Shown here one piece after another: positions 38,806 through 47,108 of a DNA stretch of 64,000 bases. Source of the stretch: Idiomarina seosinensis (lineage in GTDB: Bacteria; Pseudomonadota; Gammaproteobacteria; Enterobacterales; Alteromonadaceae); NCBI RefSeq assembly GCF_003987275.1, contig NZ_PIQF01000003.1:295315-359314 (forward strand), in the 5' to 3' direction. Every line of letters begins with the position of its first letter. Position 1 is the stretch's first letter. The translations under genes were made by a program, and so were the position numbers. The notes beneath the pieces are model-generated. The model was not told the origin of the DNA. It did not search any database and was given only the letters and a program-made list of their open reading frames with translations.

Positions 38806-40335
38806 ATGATAGATAATACAGCCATGTTGCTACAGCCTAATGCCCTAGAAAGTCTAGTTGACACGGTTGATCAGTATAGGACTGATGCTAACCAGTTGCT
38901 TGACCAAAGTACACGCGGGCAGAAAGGTCAGTTTATGACTCCTGCTTCTGTTGCTCAAATCTTGTCTGGGATGTTTAGAAATCTAGATGGTGAGGTTCGG
39001 GTCCTTGACGCCGGTGCTGGTGTTGGTTCATTAACTGCATCATTGGTGGCGAGAGCGTTGACCGAGTTCGCTCCAACTTCAATTAGCGGCAACGCATGGG
39101 AGCTGGAGAACGTTTTAGTGGAGCGCTTGGAGGATTCGTTTGGCCTATGTGAGGAAGCTAGCCAGGAATCCGGCGTAGCTTGGAAGTCACATATAAACCA
39201 AATAGACTTTATCGAGCATGCCGTAGAAATAATAAATGCTCGAACTAGCGGTAAGACAACCCCTGCTTTCAATAAAGCTATTCTAAACCCTCCTTACCTA
39301 AAAATTGCGGCGTCTAGCCGAGCTCGTGCAAGTTTACGAAGTGTCGGTGTTGAAACCGGAAACTTGTATTCATGCTTTGTAGCACTTGCTTTAATGCTTT
39401 TGGAGGACGGTGGCGAGTTGGTCGCTATAATTCCGCGCAGTTGTTGTAATGGCCCATATTTCAAAGATTTTCGTCGGGTGTTGCTTGATGGTAATAACTT
39501 GAGCAAGATTCATATCTTTGAAAGCCGCACAAAAGCCTTCAAAGGCGATAAAGTATTACAAGAAAACGTTATCTTTCATATCGTGAAAGGTGAAGAGCAA
39601 GGGGATGTTGAGATCACTTCAAGCACCTGCGCAGAAGACTCGGATCCGGTCGTTCGAGAAGCTGATTTCAGTGAGGTTGTGAACCCGACTAATCCAGATC
39701 GCTTTATACATATAGTGACCAATGACGAGCAGGCTAAAATAGCTACTCGTGTTGGGGGAATGCCTTGCTCATTAGATGAACTTGGTGTTACTGCTAGTAC
39801 AGGGAAGGTGGTTGATTTTCGGACTAAACCGAACCTACGACATTATCCTAGCTCTGGTACTGTGCCATTAATTTATCCAATGCATTTTAAAAATGGCCTT
39901 ATCGAATATCCAGTAGAGAGCAAGAAAAAGCCAAATGCCCTCGAGCTTAATTCCGATACACAGAGGCAGTTGGTTCCAAACGGCACCTACGTATTAACGA
40001 AGCGTTTAACATCGAAAGAAGAAGCTCGTCGTATTGTTGCTGGCTTATATACAGCGGATATAGCGGAAGTAGATTTAGTTGGCTTTGAGAACAAAACTAA
40101 TTATTTTCACGCAAACGGCCACCCCTTAGACAATGACTTTGCAAAAGGCTTATGGGCTTATCTGAATAGCAATATAGTGGACCAGTATTTCAGGCAGTTT
40201 AATGGACACACTCAAGTAAATGCGGCTGACTTGAGGATGCTTCGTTATCCAAGCAGAGAGCAATTAGTTGCTATGGGTAAACAGATCTATGATTTTGACC
40301 AAGAACTCTTCGATGAGCTTGTGAAGAAGTTGTAA
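38806..40335 (+). CDS. adenine-N6 DNA methyltransferase of a BsuBI/PstI-type R-M system
   Basis: A 509-residue enzyme with an AdoMet site (VLDAGAGVGSLT, ~67-78; preceded by GQFMTP, typical of Eco57I/BsuBI/PstI-like enzymes) and the catalytic NPPY (161-164) of N6-adenine methyltransferases. The C-terminal half should read the target sequence. It protects DNA from the convergent endonuclease gene. I use the ATG at 38806 after AGAGG; a GTG two codons upstream is possible. PstI-type systems recognise CTGCAG, but the target here is unproven. Confidence 0.85.
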   Translation: MIDNTAMLLQPNALESLVDTVDQYRTDANQLLDQSTRGQKGQFMTPASVAQILSGMFRNLDGEVRVLDAGAGVGSLTASLVARALTEFAPTSISGNAWELENVLVERLEDSFGLCEEASQESGVAWKSHINQIDFIEHAVEIINARTSGKTTPAFNKAILNPPYLKIAASSRARASLRSVGVETGNLYSCFVALALMLLEDGGELVAIIPRSCCNGPYFKDFRRVLLDGNNLSKIHIFESRTKAFKGDKVLQENVIFHIVKGEEQGDVEITSSTCAEDSDPVVREADFSEVVNPTNPDRFIHIVTNDEQAKIATRVGGMPCSLDELGVTASTGKVVDFRTKPNLRHYPSSGTVPLIYPMHFKNGLIEYPVESKKKPNALELNSDTQRQLVPNGTYVLTKRLTSKEEARRIVAGLYTADIAEVDLVGFENKTNYFHANGHPLDNDFAKGLWAYLNSNIVDQYFRQFNGHTQVNAADLRMLRYPSREQLVAMGKQIYDFDQELFDELVKKL

Positions 40336-40348
40336 TCCGTTATAAAGG

Positions 40349-40385
40349 AAGAGTTGGCCCCGTGAGGCCAACTCTTCTATTTTTT
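40349..40385. terminator. bidirectional terminator between the R-M genes
   Basis: AAGAGTTGGCC (40349-40359) and GGCCAACTCTT (40366-40376) form a perfect 11-bp stem with a 6-nt loop, followed by CTATTTTTT. It lies between the convergent methyltransferase and endonuclease genes. Confidence 0.88.
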
Positions 40386-40392
40386 GTCAGCT

Positions 40393-41391
40393 TCACTGCT
40401 TGATGAAAAAGTTGCGAGAGGTATCTTCATGTATCCAAAGATAGGTTCCATCAGCCAAGTTTTTTTGTGATGACTGACGAGCAGCGGCTGCTTTCCAGGT
40501 TAAATAAGTTGTTGTAAAACCAACTCCCGATTTGCCGTTGCGTTTCGCAAACGCCTCTAAGCTCTCCTTTTTATGAATATCAACCTCACCATCACTGGTA
40601 ACAGCTTCAATGACCCAAAGGTGTTCAGTTTCTTTGTTAATTAGTAATACGTCAGGCATGGAGTCATTGATCGTTATCTCAAGTCCAGCCTCTGAGAGGG
40701 CTTGTCGTTCTTTTTCAGTAATTCTGTCACCATCCCCATCGTCAACATAGATGACATCATAGCCCTTCAAAAACCTTGGTGCATAAACTTTATGGCTTAC
40801 ACGAATTAAACGACTGTGCGGTGTCTCAACTGATTCAGCTGTATATCGAGCCTGTTCCGCTTGAACAGCTAAACGCTCGCGCTTTACATCTTCCTGCATC
40901 CATTTTTCGGCTAAGTCTTGCCATTCGTTTTCCGGGGCCTTGAGAATTTTTAAAAACTCTGGTGCGATTCTGTATGCCGAGTTTGCCGACTTTGCAACCG
41001 GATGGCCAGGGTTGAATTCAGCCTTTGAGTTTAAATAAACTTTCTCGACGGCACCTATCTCCCAGAATGGCTTCAACCAATAATCTCGACCCTCACGATC
41101 AAGTTTTATATTCCTTTCTCTCTGTAAAATTCCGACATGAGTGCCTATGTGAGCAACAGATGCTCCATCACAAAATTCTAGTCCCTTCTTGGCTGCCTTT
41201 TTATACCAACTAGGCTCATCACACAGTAAAGCGAAAATAACGTCTACTTTGTTATCACTGGACTGATCGACTTTAGATAGAACGTCTCTCACCCTCTGTT
41301 TGGTTACGCCTTGATAACTGTCGGGGACAACTATTTTGTCTTGAGCTATAGCCTGGTCCCTCAATGCTATTTTGTCATCTTCGATGCTCAT
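40393..41391 (-). CDS. BsuBI/PstI-family restriction endonuclease
   Basis: A 332-residue protein. The C-terminal half carries a PD-(D/E)xK-like core: MPDVLLIN (Asp 247) and LWVIEAVTSDGEV (Glu 262), then an FTTTYLTWKAAA strand and helix and a final LWIHEDTSRNFF strand, matching the BsuBI/PstI endonuclease pattern. The N-terminal part (~1-150) resembles the winged-helix region of those enzymes. It cuts unmethylated DNA. The gene faces the methyltransferase. It has no visible controller gene. Confidence 0.82.
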   Translation of the reverse strand: MSIEDDKIALRDQAIAQDKIVVPDSYQGVTKQRVRDVLSKVDQSSDNKVDVIFALLCDEPSWYKKAAKKGLEFCDGASVAHIGTHVGILQRERNIKLDREGRDYWLKPFWEIGAVEKVYLNSKAEFNPGHPVAKSANSAYRIAPEFLKILKAPENEWQDLAEKWMQEDVKRERLAVQAEQARYTAESVETPHSRLIRVSHKVYAPRFLKGYDVIYVDDGDGDRITEKERQALSEAGLEITINDSMPDVLLINKETEHLWVIEAVTSDGEVDIHKKESLEAFAKRNGKSGVGFTTTYLTWKAAAARQSSQKNLADGTYLWIHEDTSRNFFIKQ

Positions 41392-41618
41392 CTAATTTTC
41401 CTTTCCAAGCTCGTATTACAATCTATTATTATTATCCTGCCTGATAGCTAGTTTTTAGCATCCATATCTTTTATTATTTTTTGACAAGTAAAAAGGGCCC
41501 CGGTTATTGGTAGAAATCTTGCCTATAATTTTCCCCGATTCATTAAGTAAAGCTGGAGCATTTCAGAGCGTATCCATACGCTTGCTTACTCAAGTCACGT
41601 TTCTCCCTGTGTAAATAA

Positions 41619-42131
41619 CTACAAATGACGCGATACGAATTTTTCTAGGATACTTAGTTGCTCACTACTCATTGTAAACTCTGTGGAGCCAACTCGGCCT
41701 GAAATCGATTTTCCCTGGGAGAGTTTTCTAATAAACTCGGGTTTTACTTGGTAGCTTAGCGTTTCTAAAGCATATGGGCTACCGGAAGACGTTGTCATCA
41801 CGTTTCCATCATGAGAGCCAGAGCCGACATGATAACTTTGGTTATCGATAAGAAAGTAGAGCTCGTGATTTTCGAGATACAGCCAGTCAGTACTTTGGCT
41901 GTCTAATGCGCCATTTCGCGTGAAATAGATTAGATATACAGAATCGCCGTCAGACGTTCCTTTATTAACGTCCCAAGACAGTGCGTAACTGATATCAAAT
42001 GGACCCGCAGTGATCATCTCTGTCTCAAGGTAGGGGTCATAGGTAGTTTCTATTGTGGGAGTTGCAGGAGTGAACGCGCAGCTTGATAAAAAGAGGATTA
42101 TAGGGGCTGATGAAAACCATAATTTATTCAT
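41619..42131 (-). CDS. putative lipoprotein of unknown function
   Basis: A 170-residue protein. The start at 42131 gives a signal peptide ending in a lipobox (FLSSC, Cys at ~18). The mature part is beta-rich with no motif I recognise (DISYALSWDVNKGTSDGDSVYLIYF, HELYFLIDNQSYHVGSGS). The frame extends 30 codons further upstream, but without a signal peptide. It lies between the endonuclease and an 85-residue unknown protein, inside the repeat-flanked segment. Function unknown. Confidence 0.55.
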   Translation of the reverse strand: MNKLWFSSAPIILFLSSCAFTPATPTIETTYDPYLETEMITAGPFDISYALSWDVNKGTSDGDSVYLIYFTRNGALDSQSTDWLYLENHELYFLIDNQSYHVGSGSHDGNVMTTSSGSPYALETLSYQVKPEFIRKLSQGKSISGRVGSTEFTMSSEQLSILEKFVSRHL

Positions 42132-42180
42132 AAATGCCTCACTTAAAAAGCGGACTATTAAGTTCGCCGAAAATATCGAA

Positions 42181-42438
42181 TTAAATTTTAGAGTAGATTT
42201 TTGAAGCAAACTCGCGAGCACTTAGCTCTAAATCTTTTGGAGTGCCCAACATTGTTGGCAGCGATTTGACTCTACCGTAAATGACATCTGAAAGCTCTTC
42301 TACGCTAAATTTAGTAGGTACTTTTTTCAAGTTCGATACCGCTTGACTCAGGTTTTTTTTATCAATGGGGTGAGAACTAAACCAAGTAGGTCGTGACGCC
42401 CAACACTCTATTGCTTTTTGTATTTCCTCAGTTGTCAT
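42181..42438 (-). CDS. hypothetical 85-residue protein
   Basis: A soluble, helical protein (MTTEEIQKAIECWASRPTWF..., ending EFASKIYSKI). An excellent AAGGAGGCTCGTT precedes the ATG at 42438, which supports its being real. No family recognised. It is 49 bp upstream of the lipoprotein gene on the same strand and may be co-transcribed. Confidence 0.55.
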   Translation of the reverse strand: MTTEEIQKAIECWASRPTWFSSHPIDKKNLSQAVSNLKKVPTKFSVEELSDVIYGRVKSLPTMLGTPKDLELSAREFASKIYSKI

Positions 42439-42595
42439 AACGAGCCTCCTTATTACCACTGTAGTTATTGAATAAAACCCTTCACAAGCAAAAGCTATCT
42501 AGCTGTTCTGGCTTTAGTCGATAAGGTCTAAGTTAAACCTTCAAATTTTGAAACATAGATAATAGTAATTGATTACTAGCACAGCATACTAGTGT

Positions 42596-42766
42596 GTTCC
42601 CAAAATATTGAAATGGGAACAAGCAAACCCACTAAAAACGGGCTACTTCCCCCTTTATACCCTCTTAAGTACTCAAAATCACGTTTTACAGCAAAAAAGG
42701 AACTAGACTATGGCCGAAGTACAAGCGGTTAAAGATCTGGATACCGTGAAGCTGATTAGCTACCTT
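42596..42766 (+). repeat. direct repeat copy 2 (before the intact recombinase)
   Basis: Counterpart of 38234-38405: the GTTCCC-N13-GGGAAC dyad, ~85 bp of conserved non-coding DNA, then the start of the recombinase gene. The non-coding part is about as well conserved as the coding part, which suggests it has a function. Confidence 0.85.
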
Positions 42767-43270
42767 CTCAAACGAACTTATGGTCAGCAAATTGCTGATG
42801 TTTGGGATGTGGGCTTGAACTTGGCATTACGGATCTCAGATTTACTATCCATCAAGTTTGAAAATATTCAAGACGAGCGTCTCACCCTGGTTGAAGGGAA
42901 AACCTCGAAACAAGCAACCATTAAATTGAACGACAAAGCGCGGTCGATTATTGCTCGCATTAAAGAGGAACACCCAGACCATATTTACCTGTTTCAGTCC
43001 TATCGCAACCAATGGTCCAAAGGTTTGGACGAGGCCCCGATTAGCCGCCGTTACGTTTCGCGGGCGTTCGCCGCGATAGGGGAGGAAGTTGGTATTAAAC
43101 TGGGAACTCACTCAATGCGGAAAACACGAGGTTATCATCTTTACAAGAACACCAATGACATCGCCAGGGTAATGAAGATGCTACGTCATAGCTCTGAGGC
43201 TGTGACGCTGCGTTATATTGGCATTACTCAGGAAGATGTTGACCGTGACTTTGCTGAGTTAGAGCTATAG
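42710..43270 (+). CDS. small tyrosine recombinase
   Basis: A 186-residue protein holding mainly a catalytic domain of the tyrosine recombinase family: Arg 41 (LALRISDLLSI), Lys 64 or 67 (EGKTSK), the His 134-x-x-Arg 137 box (THSMRKTRG), His 160 (LRHSS) and the Tyr 169 nucleophile (TLRYIG). It lacks a full core-binding domain, so it is much shorter than phage integrases. AAGGAAC precedes the ATG. The repeat directly upstream may be its recombination site or its promoter. A truncated relative is at 38349. Confidence 0.82.
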   Translation: MAEVQAVKDLDTVKLISYLLKRTYGQQIADVWDVGLNLALRISDLLSIKFENIQDERLTLVEGKTSKQATIKLNDKARSIIARIKEEHPDHIYLFQSYRNQWSKGLDEAPISRRYVSRAFAAIGEEVGIKLGTHSMRKTRGYHLYKNTNDIARVMKMLRHSSEAVTLRYIGITQEDVDRDFAELEL

Positions 43271-43292
43271 GGGCTGAGTGCCCCTATTTTTT
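43268..43292 (+). terminator. Rho-independent terminator after the recombinase
   Basis: TAGGGGC (43268-43274, including the stop codon) pairs with GCCCCTA (43280-43286), followed by TTTTTT. Confidence 0.85.
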
Positions 43293-43348
43293 GTTTCGTA
43301 TACCTAGAGTAACAACCAAGCGAGATTAAAACCTATATCACCTAATGG

Positions 43349-43374
43349 CAGTTACGGCTGCAGTTAATTAACTG
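43349..43374. promoter_or_regulatory. CAGTTA repeats before the LytTR pair
   Basis: CAGTTA occurs at 43349-43354 and 43361-43366 (12 bp apart, about one helical turn), and inverted at 43369-43374. The last two form the 14-bp palindrome CAGTTAATTAACTG. LytTR proteins often bind AGTTA-like repeats, so this may be an autoregulatory site. Confidence 0.45.
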
Positions 43375-43392
43375 TCAATTAGGAGAATATTT

Positions 43393-43770
43393 ATGTCGAA
43401 TGTAACGGTCGTATACACCAAGTCAGAGCTCGAACGTGCTATTGAGAGACAAGACAAAACAATAGCTGTAAAAAGCGCGTCGTTGGCTGATGACGTGAAA
43501 ACATTGAAGTCAGCATCATCTGGTGCCTTTGCGTTAGCTGTCGGTTCAGCTGGAGTCTTTGCTACCAACTTCTGGAATCCGCTGGGATGGGGCTCAGGTA
43601 TTATCGGAACCTTATCTACCGGCTCACTGATCACCGCCATAGTGGCGATAGGGCTCAGCACAACGTTGCTGTTTGCTATTTACAATGACTACTCAATAAA
43701 AGGGCGAACGTCGATTCGACTGGCTGGTGGTAATAGCATCGATGCCGACCTGGTTATGGAGAGGGACTAG
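43393..43770 (+). CDS. small membrane protein paired with a LytTR regulator
   Basis: A 125-residue protein: a hydrophilic N-terminus with a short helical stretch (1-45), then two membrane helices (FALAVGSAGVFATNFW and GSLITAIVAIGLSTTLLFAIY), and a short C-terminal tail. GGAGAATATTT precedes the ATG. Two bases separate it from the LytTR gene. In streptococcal LytTR systems (for example BrsRM, HdrRM) a membrane protein restrains the paired regulator; this pair has that layout, but gene order and sequences differ. Function inferred only. Confidence 0.6.
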   Translation: MSNVTVVYTKSELERAIERQDKTIAVKSASLADDVKTLKSASSGAFALAVGSAGVFATNFWNPLGWGSGIIGTLSTGSLITAIVAIGLSTTLLFAIYNDYSIKGRTSIRLAGGNSIDADLVMERD

Positions 43771-43772
43771 TT

Positions 43773-44114
43773 ATGGGTAGCATGAGACGAAACATTATTG
43801 CCGTTAAAACGCGTCCTGGTGAGGTTCGTTTTGTTGCCGTTGCTTCCATCGAGCGTGTGGAAGCGTTTGGTAATTACGTGAAGATTCACTTCGGTAACGA
43901 GCGGGTGCTTCATCGAGCAACGCTATCGGATATGGAAGAAATACTGGATGATAGATTCATTCGAATCCACCGAAGCCATATTGTAAAACGCGAGCATCTT
44001 CGAAAGCTTCTTTCCGAGCTGGGTCGATACCAGGAAGTCGAACTAGCTGATGAAACAGTGCTTCCGCTTGGAGGTAACTATAAGCGCCAACTAATGCTCG
44101 AAGTTGGTTTGTAG
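43773..44114 (+). CDS. stand-alone LytTR DNA-binding regulator
   Basis: A 113-residue protein consisting of a LytTR domain only, with no receiver: FVAVASIERVEAFGNYVKIHF, then RFIRIHRSHIVKREHL and LPLGGNYKRQLM, the standard LytTR strands with the IHRSHIV box. It should bind direct repeats near its target promoters. With the membrane protein just upstream, it probably forms a two-gene switch. Repeats that may be its target lie before the pair. Confidence 0.85.
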   Translation: MGSMRRNIIAVKTRPGEVRFVAVASIERVEAFGNYVKIHFGNERVLHRATLSDMEEILDDRFIRIHRSHIVKREHLRKLLSELGRYQEVELADETVLPLGGNYKRQLMLEVGL

Positions 44115-44416
44115 TGAGTTAGCTCAGGGTGTGTCGATCCTGGGCTTATTTTTTTTGGGAGCCTTAACGATAGCGTTGTCTCTCATGATACCAGCATTAG
44201 TGGATGCGTCGCATCGGGCTCGGCACTTTTATCTCTGCAATATTGCAACTTTACGTTTTTTATTGTGTAGTTTATTTAAGTCGTTTACTGTCAACTACAT
44301 AGTGGAAAATTAAAGCTGAAAGTTGTGTGTCTGGTAGGAGAATGCAACTATCGATTAAACGAGTTACACAGTGCGCAAGCACAATACTCAAACGTTACGC
44401 AATATGAGAAATAGCC
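44115..44416. other. gene-free gap
   Basis: About 300 bp with a weak 69-codon TTG frame that lacks a ribosome binding site. I see a small GTGC-GCAA-GCAC hairpin near 44371 and nothing else. Confidence 0.4.
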
Positions 44417-44983
44417 ATGGAAGTTAGTGTCGAATTACAAAAAGAGCTTATCGCAGCTATTGCTTCACTTGGGGCAAGCAAGCCATTTTGGGAAAGCCCT
44501 TTCGCTGTCGGACTTCTAACTGCAATTGCTGCAATCAGCGCAGCCTTGATTCAGCGTTGGCAAGCATTTCGGCTTCAAGAACGTCAATCACAAGTTGAGA
44601 GACAGTTGAGAATTCACGAGGTTCAGATGGCAGCATTAAAAAGTTTAGCTCTTATTGAGCACAAAGTTACACCGAATGAAGAACCTTCTCCTGGGGCAGA
44701 TGTGCACGAATGGCTAAGCCCAATTGTACACTCTTTAAGTAATGTGGTTTCAGAACTCGATCAGTTTCTAAAGGAGTACAGCTATGTATCCCCAACGGAA
44801 GTTATTGTTCATATAAGAGCTTCCTTAAATATTGCAAATGAATATAAGTGGGCATCAATAATGAATGACGCCCATGACTACGAGCCTACTGCAGAAGAGA
44901 TTGATGCTGTCGTAGCTTTGATAGGGGAGCTCTCCAAGGCAACAGAATCATTCAAAGTCAACTTGGGAGTGACTGATGTATAA
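44417..44983 (+). CDS. hypothetical protein with one membrane segment
   Basis: A 188-residue protein. Residues ~28-48 (FAVGLLTAIAAISAALI) form a single membrane helix, followed by a helical, charged region (RWQAFRLQERQSQVERQLRIHEVQ) that may be coiled coil, then a soluble helical C-terminus. Such small membrane-anchored helical proteins are frequent in defence or integron-like islands. No family recognised. The ATG has no strong ribosome binding site. Confidence 0.5.
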   Translation: MEVSVELQKELIAAIASLGASKPFWESPFAVGLLTAIAAISAALIQRWQAFRLQERQSQVERQLRIHEVQMAALKSLALIEHKVTPNEEPSPGADVHEWLSPIVHSLSNVVSELDQFLKEYSYVSPTEVIVHIRASLNIANEYKWASIMNDAHDYEPTAEEIDAVVALIGELSKATESFKVNLGVTDV

Positions 44984-45061
44984 GAAGTTACTCTACTCGG
45001 AAAATTACTCGCTGTTCTCCTAACGTTGCCGTGAGTACTGTGTTGTGCGGATCTATCAGTA

Positions 45062-46060
45062 ATGAGTTACATATCAAATAGCGTTCTTGGTCGTGATGCC
45101 AAAATAAAGGCTGTCAAAGAGGCAATTGAGTTGCTTGGGTATGTGCGTCTCCGGAAGGAGTTCAATACTCAAAACTTGGTTGGAGATTACATGTGGACCT
45201 CGGAAACTGAATATCAAAGCTATGTCGGCGTTGAGCTTCAGGTTTATAGTGAAAAAAGCAAGGGCCAGATTACCGTAAATACGAGATCCCGACTGGGAAG
45301 AAGCTACTGGGACCTACAACACCAGAATAAGACTCTCAAAGTGCTTCGTGACTTTTTTGGGGGCTATTTTGAGACTGATGCTGGACGAAATAGATATTGG
45401 CACTCTGAAGGTAAACCACCCAGTGCAGTAGCTGCTGGTTGCTACTTGGCTCGCTGGCGACTTCATAATGCTTTGATAAAGCCAAGAATTTATCTGCAGC
45501 AAAGAGGAATGACCCAGCCACATGCTAAAGAAGAGCCAACTGGAATTGGCTTTATCGACGAAACCAATCCTAGGTTATTTTCCAACAACTTGGTTCTTCC
45601 CTATATGTTTGCTGTTTGGGAAGCTTACTTTCGAGATTCGTTCATCTCAGTGTTGTCAAGCTCAAACTCCCGAGAGAAGGCCTTAAAAAAAGCAAATTTG
45701 AATGTTGCTCAGCTTGAGGAGGTTGCGTCCAGCACAGTCAGCGTCGAACAGGCTGTAGCAGAGCATTTTTCGTTTCAGCGGCCACGCAGGATATCTGAAA
45801 ATTTTCGTATGGTCGCCTCAGATTTGGACTTGTCGTCAGTTCTTAAGAAGCCATATAAGCGGAGAAAAAAGAGTCTATATGCTGAAATTGATGAGTTAGT
45901 AAGCGCTCGAAATGAGTTTGTGCACACTGGCAGCATGAATACCAAGTTCACTGATAAAAAACTACTTCGACTGATATCAGATATCGAAGCTGCCGTCGAT
46001 AGGTGCTATCAAGAGTTTGGTCGTACACTGGGTTTTAAGCCCGATGATGGTTTTCGATGA
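45062..46060 (+). CDS. hypothetical protein with a HEPN-like C-terminus
   Basis: A 332-residue soluble protein. The C-terminal half is helical and contains LPYMFAVWEAYFRDSF and SARNEFVHTG; the latter is an RxxxxH motif (Arg 283, His 288), the mark of HEPN RNase domains of the MAE_28990/RiboL-PSP kind. The N-terminal ~120 residues are of unknown type (GRSYWDLQHQNKT, DAGRNRYWH). HEPN proteins often cut RNA in toxin or anti-phage systems. No paired antitoxin gene (for example MNT) is seen beside it. Confidence 0.55.
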   Translation: MSYISNSVLGRDAKIKAVKEAIELLGYVRLRKEFNTQNLVGDYMWTSETEYQSYVGVELQVYSEKSKGQITVNTRSRLGRSYWDLQHQNKTLKVLRDFFGGYFETDAGRNRYWHSEGKPPSAVAAGCYLARWRLHNALIKPRIYLQQRGMTQPHAKEEPTGIGFIDETNPRLFSNNLVLPYMFAVWEAYFRDSFISVLSSSNSREKALKKANLNVAQLEEVASSTVSVEQAVAEHFSFQRPRRISENFRMVASDLDLSSVLKKPYKRRKKSLYAEIDELVSARNEFVHTGSMNTKFTDKKLLRLISDIEAAVDRCYQEFGRTLGFKPDDGFR

Positions 46061-46072
46061 AAAACCATACAA

Positions 46073-46147
46073 CAAGGCGAACCACAGCTACCGCTTTTCG
46101 TTGCGGTTTAGCCTTGCTTCCGCAACATGTTTTGCCCCCGAAAGGGG
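46073..46147. other. structured gap between convergent genes
   Basis: CAAGGC (46073-46078) pairs with GCCTTG (46111-46116) and ACCGC with GCGGT inside it. CCCC-GAAA-GGGG (46136-46147) is a second hairpin with a stable GAAA loop. They lie between convergent genes and may end transcription on one or both strands, though T-runs are weak. Confidence 0.35.
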
Positions 46148-46174
46148 TTGCTCATCCCTAAAACTTTTTTGATT

Positions 46175-46723
46175 TTATTTCGAAAAGCTTAGGTTCTGTT
46201 CGTTACTATCTCCTAACTTGAAACTCTCAGCGAGCCGGGACGCAGCATTCGCCAACTCATGACAGTGCATTGGCTCCCTAACCGAACTGTCGGCAACTTC
46301 AAAATTTAGGTTTGTACGACAATGCTGATTGTACTTGGCAGCGATGCTGTTTAAGTATTTTTTGAGCGTATGAACCGCAAGTTTGTTTGGTTGGGTCCAG
46401 CTGTCTCGAATCATAAGAAGCAAATCGCGGTGAGAGCAGTCCATATCGATGCCGTAACGATTCAAATGCAGCACACAGGTTAGGTATGCTGTTTCGGCGG
46501 CTTTGTCTGAATTCGGGTGCCAGTTGCTATGCGCCAGCTGAGTAGCGTATTCAGCTGCAATCTGAAAGATGGTCTCGAGACTGACGTCGAAGCCATCGTA
46601 CTTTCTGCCGATAACGATAGTAATTTTTATCAAGGCTGAAGTATTCACCGCAGGCTCTACCTTGCCGTGTAATGCTAAGTGCGCTTTGACGATATCGCTT
46701 GCGTTGAGGAACGAGAGCTTCAT
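46175..46723 (-). CDS. hypothetical protein of the satellite module
   Basis: A 182-residue soluble, mostly helical protein (KLSFLNASDIVKAHLALHGKVEPAV..., HRDLLLMIRDSWTQP). The ATG at 46723 follows AGAGGAACTCACA and is better than the one at 46771. Its upstream neighbour is an AlpA-type regulator on the same strand, 44 bp away. I do not recognise a family; genes of this place in P4-like islands are often satellite functions. Confidence 0.5.
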   Translation of the reverse strand: MKLSFLNASDIVKAHLALHGKVEPAVNTSALIKITIVIGRKYDGFDVSLETIFQIAAEYATQLAHSNWHPNSDKAAETAYLTCVLHLNRYGIDMDCSHRDLLLMIRDSWTQPNKLAVHTLKKYLNSIAAKYNQHCRTNLNFEVADSSVREPMHCHELANAASRLAESFKLGDSNEQNLSFSK

Positions 46724-46767
46724 TGTGAGTTCCTCTTTGTTAAGGCGTTTAAATAGCCCTGGCAGAC

Positions 46768-46974
46768 TCAATACTTGATTTTTGGGACTGACAAACCGCG
46801 CTTTTCATCAATACGATCCATCATCCACTCATCAACTTCCGAGTCTAACCAGGCGACGTTTCTTCCCAGTGTGTTAACAGGTTTGGGGAACTTGCCTTCC
46901 CCCATCATTTTATAAATTGAGGTGCGCCCCAGCCCGACGCGTTCTTGAACCTCGCTTAATCGTAGAAACCGCAT
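46768..46974 (-). CDS. AlpA-family regulator (MerR-like HTH)
   Basis: A 68-residue protein with the AlpA pattern: FLRLSEVQERVGLGRTSIYKMMGEGKFPKPV, then VAWLDSEVDEWM. It is a short winged HTH of the type that controls integrase or excision genes in P4-like elements. The second ATG (46974) has a proper AAGGAG before it; the first is at 46998. Confidence 0.85.
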   Translation of the reverse strand: MRFLRLSEVQERVGLGRTSIYKMMGEGKFPKPVNTLGRNVAWLDSEVDEWMMDRIDEKRGLSVPKIKY

Positions 46975-47108
46975 GAGCTTCTCCTTATTCTGTGTCATAG
47001 GATTAGTAGGAATTGAGATGAATTAAGGCGAATAAAGAACCTACCGAATTTCAGGCCTATATCACGCACGTGCATTCAAGAATCGAAAACAAAACATGGA
47101 GACACAAA

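Noticed and set aside
44104..44313. A 69-codon open frame after the LytTR gene.
   Set aside because: It begins with TTG inside the LytTR gene, has no ribosome binding site, and its product resembles no protein.
44115..46175. The gaps around the LytTR, membrane and HEPN-like genes recall integron gene cassettes with attC sites.
   Set aside because: I could not find paired R''/R' core sites (for example GTTRRRY with its partner) or repeated attC-like folds; the hairpins differ from one gap to the next.
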